From NCBI GenBank assembly GCA_029931905.1, contig JAOZRH010000120.1, forward strand, positions 1-6,213: DNA of 6,213 nt, given 5' to 3'. The notes below the pieces were generated by a model. It saw only the letters and a program-made list of their open reading frames with translations. It ran no database searches and was not told the origin of the DNA. The stretch's first letter is position 1. The number at the start of each line of letters is the position of its first letter. Made by a program: the position numbers and the translations under genes. This document shows positions 1-4,609 of this stretch, one piece after another. Origin of the DNA: Fidelibacterota bacterium. GTDB taxonomy: Bacteria; Fidelibacterota; Fidelibacteria; Fidelibacterales; Fidelibacteraceae.

Positions 1-685
1 TATATTTTGAAAAATCTCTTTTGTATGCTTCAAGTATTTCGTTTTGTATTTGTCGTGCTGATGTAATATCTTTATTATCAAAATAATCTTGTAATACTTC
101 TGGCATACCACCGAGCAACATAAAAGTTTTCAAATGTGTCAGAAGTTTTTTGTGAATTGATTCTGGAAGTGCTTCTATTTTTTTCATATTTAGAAGTTTA
201 TTTACAATTAATTCTTCATTACAAGCAGTAAGATATTCTGTAAAAGTCATTGGATAAAGCGTCATAAAATTTACTTTGCCAACTGGGAATGAAGTTTCTT
301 TACCAACACTAACCCCAAGAAGTGATCCAGCAGAAATTATGTGATAATTAGGTGCTTGTTCGTGAAAATATTTTAAACTTGTAATTACTTGAGGAACAGT
401 TTGAATTTCATCGAAAAATATTAAAGTTTCTGTGGGAGTAATTTTTTGTTTGAAATAAATACTTATATTTTCAATAATTTTTTGTGGATAGAGTTCATTT
501 TTAAATAGTGATTCTAATTCAGGATTTTGTTCAAAATTAAGATATACAAAATTTTTATATTCATTTTTTCCAAATTGATTTACAATGTAAGTTTTTCCAA
601 CTTGGCGAGCTCCCTGTAATAATAATGGTTTCCGTTTTTTGCTCTGTTTCCAAGCCAATAATTGATTATATATTTTTCGTTTCAT
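1..685 (-). CDS. AAA_14/DUF4143-family ATPase, C-terminus beyond window
   Basis: This reading frame starts with ATG at 685 and stays open to the window edge, giving 228 visible residues. An in-frame TAA lies two codons upstream, so the start is well fixed. I see a Walker A motif GARQVGKT (residues 25-32), a Walker B LIFFDE (88-93) followed by IQ, and a sensor-like IISAGSLLG (116-124). The segment FPVGKV...LYPMTFTEYL (133-152) and the LGGMPEV motif (191-197) are both typical of AAA ATPases with a C-terminal DUF4143 domain. Family members are usually about 380-400 residues, so roughly 150 residues are missing beyond base 1 because of the cut, not because of a visible defect. The family is widespread, often in many copies per genome, and its cellular role is not established. 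It resembles archaeal-type STAND/AAA proteins with a PD-(D/E)XK-like or winged-helix tail. The promoter-proximal region carries three direct repeats, the last ending 2 nt before the start codon. Family call is firm, function unknown. Confidence 0.9.
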   Translation of the reverse strand, partial: MKRKIYNQLLAWKQSKKRKPLLLQGARQVGKTYIVNQFGKNEYKNFVYLNFEQNPELESLFKNELYPQKIIENISIYFKQKITPTETLIFFDEIQTVPQVITSLKYFHEQAPNYHIISAGSLLGVSVGKETSFPVGKVNFMTLYPMTFTEYLTACNEELIVNKLLNMKKIEALPESIHKKLLTHLKTFMLLGGMPEVLQDYFDNKDITSARQIQNEILEAYKRDFSKY

Positions 686-687
686 AG

Positions 688-777
688 TTTATCCCCCAAA
701 AAGTGTAATAAATATACATATTTATCCCCCAAAAAGTGTAATAAAAATAATATTTATCCCCCAAAAAGTGTAATAAA
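688..777 (-). repeat. Three 25-bp direct repeats in ATPase leader
   Basis: Three identical 25-bp units lie at 688-712, 721-745 and 753-777. Read on the minus strand, each begins TTTATTACACTTTTTG and ends GGGGATAAA. Spacers are 8 nt (713-720) and 7 nt (746-752), all A/T apart from one C, and start-to-start distances are 33 and 32 bp, close to three helical turns. The second and third copies share three further bases, making 28 bp. Each unit has short inverted ends, TTTAT and ATAAA. The copy nearest the gene ends 2 nt before the ATPase ATG, and its G5 tract sits 7 nt from that ATG, where a ribosome-binding site would lie. The function is not known to me. An operator array bound by a regulator, or repeated translation-initiation segments, are both possible. 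Confidence 0.93.
693..697 (-). promoter_or_regulatory. Possible ribosome-binding G tract of the ATPase
   Basis: The minus strand reads GGGGGATAAACT immediately before the ATPase ATG. GGGGG can pair with the anti-Shine-Dalgarno CCUCC through one G-U wobble, and the 7-nt spacing suits initiation. The tract belongs to the repeat unit, so the same element recurs 33 and 65 bp upstream. This is an inference from position and complementarity only. Confidence 0.4.
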
Positions 778-848
778 ATTTTGTAACTTATTAAATATTA
801 AAGAGATATGATGAATGTAATTAATTTTGGCTTGCTGTATAAATATTA
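778..848. other. AT-rich gap with no recognised element
   Basis: This stretch lies between the methyltransferase stop and the outermost repeat. It presumably contains the methyltransferase transcript end and the ATPase promoter. I see no stable hairpin followed by a T-run, no recognisable sigma-70 hexamer pair and no convincing Bacteroidota -33/-7 promoter pair. No credible reading frame is present. Confidence 0.5.
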
Positions 849-1487
849 TTAATGTTTTTCCCAAACAATTAAATTTACATTTCCTTTATAAAATGGTTTA
901 TTTTCAATTATTTTCCACCCAATATTAGAAATAATTTTTTTAAGTCCACCGTTTTTCATCCAAGTTTTATAATTTTCGTAATGTTCTTCACCAGCATTTT
1001 TTTCAATATAATGAATTCCAGAACCTAAAATTCGTGATAAGATTGTTCGTTTTTTGGGATAATCAAAATCAACAATTAGTAATTTTCCATTTGTTTTTAG
1101 GACTCTATTTATTTCTTTCAATTCGGCATCAATAATTTTCGTGTTTTTTTCGTGTAATGCAAATTGTGATATTATCAAATCAAATTCATTATCTTCAAAA
1201 GGCAAATTTACAGCATCTGCTTCAATACATTTGTTTGGAACTTGTTTATTTGCAATTTTCAACATTGGCAATGAAATGTCAACACCAACAATATCTATAT
1301 TATTTGGTAAAAGTGAAATTTGTTTTCCAGTTCCACATCCAACATCTAATATTTTTTTTGGTTGATTTGTAATTATCCATTTCACAACAGCCTTCCGAAT
1401 ATGATTTAAAAATGGATTTAAAATTAGATCATAATGTTTTGAGCTATTTTCATATTCTTCAGAAGGGTTGACTTGTGTATTTTTCAT
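849..1487 (-). CDS. UbiE-like class I SAM-dependent methyltransferase
   Basis: A 212-residue protein with a Rossmann-type methyltransferase core. Motif I is ILDVGCGTG (46-54), which binds S-adenosylmethionine. VGVDIS (67-72) carries the acidic residue expected to hold the ribose hydroxyls, ADAVNLPF (90-97) supplies the adenine-side Asp, and FDLIISQFALHE (102-113) is motif IV. INRVLKTNGKLLIVDF (126-141) is the usual post-core helix and strand of Methyltransf_11/UbiE-type enzymes. The C-terminal part with GEEHYENYKTWMKNGGL resembles small-molecule methyltransferases of the UbiE/COQ5 group, but nothing here identifies the substrate. There is no signal peptide, so it should be cytoplasmic. It lies 76 nt downstream of the beta-barrel gene, too far for tight coupling, and no Shine-Dalgarno sequence precedes its ATG. 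Whether it belongs to the export cassette is open. Confidence 0.88.
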   Translation of the reverse strand: MKNTQVNPSEEYENSSKHYDLILNPFLNHIRKAVVKWIITNQPKKILDVGCGTGKQISLLPNNIDIVGVDISLPMLKIANKQVPNKCIEADAVNLPFEDNEFDLIISQFALHEKNTKIIDAELKEINRVLKTNGKLLIVDFDYPKKRTILSRILGSGIHYIEKNAGEEHYENYKTWMKNGGLKKIISNIGWKIIENKPFYKGNVNLIVWEKH

Positions 1488-1563
1488 ATTTTTTTATTCA
1501 ATTGTCATTCATTTTTAAATTTGTATTATTTTTTTATCGTTTGGTTTAGTTTTGCAAATACTT
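1488..1563. other. 76-nt gap between barrel gene and methyltransferase
   Basis: An AT-rich spacer at the end of the five-gene export cassette. I found no GC-rich stem with a following T-run, so there is no visible intrinsic terminator, and read-through into the methyltransferase gene is possible. I also could not pick a promoter with confidence. Confidence 0.5.
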
Positions 1564-2799
1564 CTAAAAATTATATCTTATTTTAGTATAAATCATATCA
1601 TTATTATCATATTGACCAAAATTCCCATCGTCACCAACAAATATATTTGCTCCAAACAATACATTAAATCCGTCAGAAAGATCGTAACTAAGTTTTGGAC
1701 GAAGTAGAGCATCGCCGTCATCTATACCGAAATATGAAAATAAACTTAATTCAAGTGTTTCATTGATGAATGTTTTAGAAGCAAGAAAAGTAGCAGTATT
1801 TGAGAATTCATTGTTGCGAATATCATCTTCGTAATCCAAAATATATTCTTGAATAAGTTGTAAACTTACATTTACACCAAACCAATTATGATCGTATCCA
1901 ATAAGGTAATGAATGTAATCTTTTTCTCTGATTCCATTTATACTAAAGTTTTCCGCAGAAAATTTCTTTCCAAAATAATAAGCCGATTCTCCACGAATTA
2001 CTGCGCCAAGAATTGATTTACTGAAACTTGCTCCAACAAGTGGAAGACGATGATATTCAGGTTTTATTGTTAATGAATCCGGTTGTAGATTTCCTGGTGT
2101 AAAATGTGGTGTAATATGCATCGCAGGATTATCGTCCCACATATAAGCAGTCATCAATTCAAAATCAATTGCACTTCCAAGATATGAATATTTTAATGCA
2201 CCTTCACTTTCAGAAAGTTTTTGTTCAACAGTTGCATCTGAATAATCAAATGAATTAGGAATTTCTGGCAATTCCATTTTCGGAAACCAAATAGAATTCG
2301 CATCTGGCATAATTGTTGGTTGAAAAGTAGGAATCCAAACGGCTTCTATTGTGGAATTACCTTTATAATAATTTAATTTTACAGAATTAATTCCAATTCT
2401 AATCTCTTCAAATTCCGGTAAAAGAAATTCGGAAAGATCTCTTGGAGAAATTACATCTGTAATAAAAACTCCATCCGCTTTACCCCAAATTATCTGCTGT
2501 TTACCAATTCGCAAATCAAATTTATTAAAGTAGATATCAAAATATGCTTGTCTTAAACTAATATTTAAATTTTTATCTAATCCATCGTAATTAAACATTG
2601 GATTTACAAAAAGTCCAACATTGTTTTTACCATATTCCAATTGCCAATTAAAAGTATTTTGCAGAACAGAATATTCACCGTTTTCATTTGGCAATACACC
2701 AAGATAAGTGCGAACAAATCCACGATGAGATATTTGAGCATTTAACATAATTGTTGCTGTAAATAATAACATTGTAATAATAATAATTTTATTTTTCAT
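1564..2799 (-). CDS. Outer-membrane beta-barrel protein, DUF1302-like
   Basis: A 411-residue protein. Residues 1-21 form a signal peptide (lysine, long hydrophobic run, ending ...LNA before Gln), so export to the envelope is expected. The mature part alternates hydrophobic and polar residues in aromatic-rich strands and ends in IRYNF, with the C-terminal Phe favoured by outer-membrane barrels for recognition by the Bam assembly machinery. The segment LRIGKQQIIWGKADGVF then ITDVISPRDL (96-122) matches the strand-turn signature I associate with DUF1302-type barrels and related porin-like proteins. It has no lipobox, no plug domain and no TonB box. Its ATG comes 5 nt after the stop of the LolA-like gene, with GAGGA 11 nt upstream of the start. 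In Proteobacteria, DUF1302 barrels commonly sit with LolA-fold DUF1329 proteins and RND exporters, and the same architecture is repeated here with different family members. It is likely the outer-membrane component of the route; the cargo is unknown. Confidence 0.78.
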   Translation of the reverse strand: MKNKIIIITMLLFTATIMLNAQISHRGFVRTYLGVLPNENGEYSVLQNTFNWQLEYGKNNVGLFVNPMFNYDGLDKNLNISLRQAYFDIYFNKFDLRIGKQQIIWGKADGVFITDVISPRDLSEFLLPEFEEIRIGINSVKLNYYKGNSTIEAVWIPTFQPTIMPDANSIWFPKMELPEIPNSFDYSDATVEQKLSESEGALKYSYLGSAIDFELMTAYMWDDNPAMHITPHFTPGNLQPDSLTIKPEYHRLPLVGASFSKSILGAVIRGESAYYFGKKFSAENFSINGIREKDYIHYLIGYDHNWFGVNVSLQLIQEYILDYEDDIRNNEFSNTATFLASKTFINETLELSLFSYFGIDDGDALLRPKLSYDLSDGFNVLFGANIFVGDDGNFGQYDNNDMIYTKIRYNF

Positions 2800-2804
2800 C
2801 TCTA

Positions 2805-3578
2805 TTATATTCCTCGTTTCATCATTCTTTCTGTAAATTTAAGATCAGATACCCCAACATTAATTTTTACATTTTCCAATTTCATTATTGTTTTATGTTT
2901 AGATTGAATATTTTCCATTTTTGAAAGAGTAATAATAATAATATCATTAATTTTTTTTGTTTCATCTACACTAAGTGTTTTTAATAAATCTTTACCTTCG
3001 TCATAGAAATCTTTTTTCTTGCCAATCCATTTGTCTTTTATAACCCAAGTTATAGTTTTGGAATACATATATTCTTCCTCTTTTGGAATACTTTCCACAA
3101 CATAACAAGTTTCTCCATCAATTTCTTCTTCTCTCAATAATTTATGTGTATCTTGATTTGGTTGACGATCTCCAAGGTCATCATAAGTAAAATCTGAGCC
3201 CATAAAATAATCGCTTTTACTATCACTGGAAATTCGTTTAACTCTTCGTAATGCTGGTAAATAAATCCATTGGTCATCATCTTTGCCATCTTTATCATAA
3301 CTCCAATTCATAAAAGAAGTATTGTAAACATCTGCTGGTGCAACAAAGAACATAATTTTCTTTTCCATATCACCAAAATCTTTTAAATATTGTTTGATTT
3401 CTCTGACTCGTTTATTTCCACGAGAATTAATTAAAGACATTGTCAAATCTGCCGTTTGATCTTCTGCTGTTGGTCGATTATAGACATTTTGGATAATTTG
3501 TAATCCAGTTAATTCCTGTGCTGATAACATCGACACAATCATTAATAATGTCAATAGCATAAGTGTGAATTTTTTCAT
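2805..3578 (-). CDS. Periplasmic LolA-like protein (COG2834 type)
   Basis: A 257-residue secreted protein. Residues 1-20 are a signal peptide ending MLSA before Gln, with no cysteine for lipid attachment, so it should be soluble in the periplasm. The highly recognisable block WIYLPALRRVKRI (104-116) followed by MGSDFTYDDLGDR (126-138) is the hallmark of the 'outer membrane lipoprotein-sorting protein' family (LolA_like, COG2834), whose fold is an open beta-barrel with a hydrophobic pocket. ETCYVVESIPK and the WVIKDKWIG strands further on also fit this family, as does the C-terminal FTERMMKRGI. It is distinct from canonical LolA, which lacks the GSDF block, so carriage of lipoproteins is not implied. 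Genes of this type are often found beside MMPL/RND exporters, as here. I infer that it accepts a hydrophobic cargo from the pump and passes it to the barrel. It has the strongest ribosome-binding site in the operon. Confidence 0.88.
   Translation of the reverse strand: MKKFTLMLLTLLMIVSMLSAQELTGLQIIQNVYNRPTAEDQTADLTMSLINSRGNKRVREIKQYLKDFGDMEKKIMFFVAPADVYNTSFMNWSYDKDGKDDDQWIYLPALRRVKRISSDSKSDYFMGSDFTYDDLGDRQPNQDTHKLLREEEIDGETCYVVESIPKEEEYMYSKTITWVIKDKWIGKKKDFYDEGKDLLKTLSVDETKKINDIIIITLSKMENIQSKHKTIMKLENVKINVGVSDLKFTERMMKRGI
2811..2815 (-). promoter_or_regulatory. Shine-Dalgarno-like site of the beta-barrel gene
   Basis: GAGGA, lying in the last sense codons of the LolA-like gene, 11 nt before the barrel ATG. 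Spacing is slightly long. Its placement implies that ribosomes finishing the upstream gene could reinitiate here. Confidence 0.45.
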
Positions 3579-3582
3579 TTTT

Positions 3583-3587
3583 CCTCC
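3583..3587 (-). promoter_or_regulatory. Shine-Dalgarno of the LolA-like gene
   Basis: GGAGG followed by AAAA and then the ATG at 3578. It is a perfect core anti-Shine-Dalgarno match with short spacing, inside the 12-nt gap after the permease stop codon. It supports the chosen start and suggests the soluble carrier is translated more strongly than the membrane proteins. Confidence 0.7.
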
Positions 3588-3590
3588 AAT

Positions 3591-4133
3591 TTAATTTTTA
3601 AATTGATTATTTGTAGTTTTTTTTGAATCTACTAATTTATTAATAATTATTCCCATAATTGTGATGAAAATAATAGACATACTTAATCGTAAGAGCATAA
3701 ATTTAATTCCTAAAAATTGTATTTCTACAAGTTCTTGTGGAAGTTTTATACAAGCCCAAGCTGATAGAAAAATCACAATATTCGTAATACTTGCCCCTTT
3801 TTTAATTAATCCTTGAGCCATTGGAAATGCTATAAACATTGGTCCTGTTGGTAAAGCACCAAGAATAAATGCGATTATTATTCCTTTAATACCTGATTGG
3901 TGTCCAAGGTGTTGCATTACAAAATCTTTGGAAACCCATACAGAAAACAATCCCATCAAAATAAGAACAGCTGGAAATATTGTTGCCATTTGAATAAAAT
4001 ATTCTAATGATGTATTTATTATTTTTTGAGAATTATTTGGTGAAAATTTTATTACTATAAGTGTGACAATAGAAAGAATTCCAAGAAAAATTATACTTTT
4101 ATAATTGAACTTTTGATTTTGTTGTTTTTTCAT
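3591..4133 (-). CDS. Half-size permease B (COG0701/ArsP_1-like)
   Basis: A 180-residue integral membrane protein with about five hydrophobic helices (approximately 12-30, 43-67, 80-108, 115-138, 146-167). The third helix carries GALPTGPMFIAFPMAQGL and is followed by KKGAS, then IVIFLSAWACIKLPQELVEI and LGIKF...R. This pattern (AFP, GAS, acidic residue, LGxKF, Arg) recurs in the neighbouring gene, showing that the two are paralogous half-transporters. The overall look is that of the predicted permease family COG0701/PF03773. Members of that family with about 300-350 residues contain both halves, and the CSC-containing motif I associate with organoarsenical ArsP is absent; only one cysteine (128) is present. 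The lysine-rich N-terminus predicts an N-in orientation. The start overlaps the previous stop as ATGA, with GGGAG 7 nt upstream, so translation is coupled. Substrate unknown. Confidence 0.75.
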   Translation of the reverse strand: MKKQQNQKFNYKSIIFLGILSIVTLIVIKFSPNNSQKIINTSLEYFIQMATIFPAVLILMGLFSVWVSKDFVMQHLGHQSGIKGIIIAFILGALPTGPMFIAFPMAQGLIKKGASITNIVIFLSAWACIKLPQELVEIQFLGIKFMLLRLSMSIIFITIMGIIINKLVDSKKTTNNQFKN

Positions 4134-4609
4134 AAAATTACTCCCATTAAAACGGCAATAATTATTGCAATTATAAAACTAAAGACATTTCTGTAAATTG
4201 TAAATTTTTTACCGAGAGTTTTTATTTCCAAAGGTATTGTTACAATTCCAATCATCGTTAATGTAGTAATAAATACGACTACCGAACTTATAGATGCTCC
4301 TTCTGCCAAAAATGAATTTGCCAGAGGAAATGCTAATAAAGATGGTATGTGCATTATACTTCCTATAACAGCAATTAGAATGAAACCATTTACACTATTT
4401 TCATTACCAAATAAAAGTGCAATTTTATCCGAAAATAAACCGTAAACAATTCCAATAAGTAAAATTACTGATAGAATTGTTGGGGCTAATTTTAATAATG
4501 ATTTTCCTGCAATTTTCAAAGATTTCATAGTTTTAGATTTGTCTTTAAAAAATGAAAACCCCAATAATACCAAAACTAATCCATTAATTATAATTGTTGT
4601 ATTTTGCAT
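4130..4609 (-). CDS. Half-size permease A (COG0701/ArsP_1-like)
   Basis: A 159-residue integral membrane protein with about five hydrophobic helices (approximately 4-21, 38-59, 74-100, 107-128, 142-159). Its core, GSIMHIPSLLAFPLANSFL then AEGASISSVVVF, an acidic residue at 128, LGKKF (132-136) and Arg140, aligns residue by residue with the core of the next gene (AFP, GAS, VF, E, LG, KF, R). This marks the two as products of an ancient duplication. The loop after the first helix is very lysine-rich (KDKSKTMKSLKIAGK), which by the positive-inside rule suggests this loop is cytoplasmic and the N-terminus outside. That is the opposite of its partner. Its ATG follows the TAG of the RND exporter with no intervening base. 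I expect a heterodimer with the neighbouring half-permease; cargo unknown. Confidence 0.75.
   Translation of the reverse strand: MQNTTIIINGLVLVLLGFSFFKDKSKTMKSLKIAGKSLLKLAPTILSVILLIGIVYGLFSDKIALLFGNENSVNGFILIAVIGSIMHIPSLLAFPLANSFLAEGASISSVVVFITTLTMIGIVTIPLEIKTLGKKFTIYRNVFSFIIAIIIAVLMGVIL
4141..4145 (-). promoter_or_regulatory. Shine-Dalgarno-like site of permease B
   Basis: GGGAG at 7 nt before the ATG at 4133, within the last codons of the upstream permease gene. It supports that start and the coupled translation implied by the 4-nt ATGA overlap. Confidence 0.6.

Noticed and set aside
688..777. The direct repeats as a small CRISPR array
   Set aside because: The spacers are only 7-8 nt and nearly pure A/T, far below the usual ~30 nt, and there are no cas genes in the window. 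The array also directly abuts a start codon.
778..848. Intrinsic terminator after the methyltransferase
   Set aside because: Short A/T inverted stretches exist but none forms a GC-containing stem followed by a U-run, so random AT-richness explains them.
2805..3578. Canonical LolA of the lipoprotein sorting pathway
   Set aside because: The protein has the GSDF block of the LolA_like/COG2834 group linked to exporters, and there is no LolCDE or LolB in the window. A role in general lipoprotein sorting is not supported.
3591..4609. Arsenic resistance or organoarsenical export
   Set aside because: The family resemblance is to COG0701, but the cysteine-pair motif is absent from both proteins, and no arsR, arsenate reductase or metal-binding regulator is present. 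The neighbours indicate envelope transport instead.
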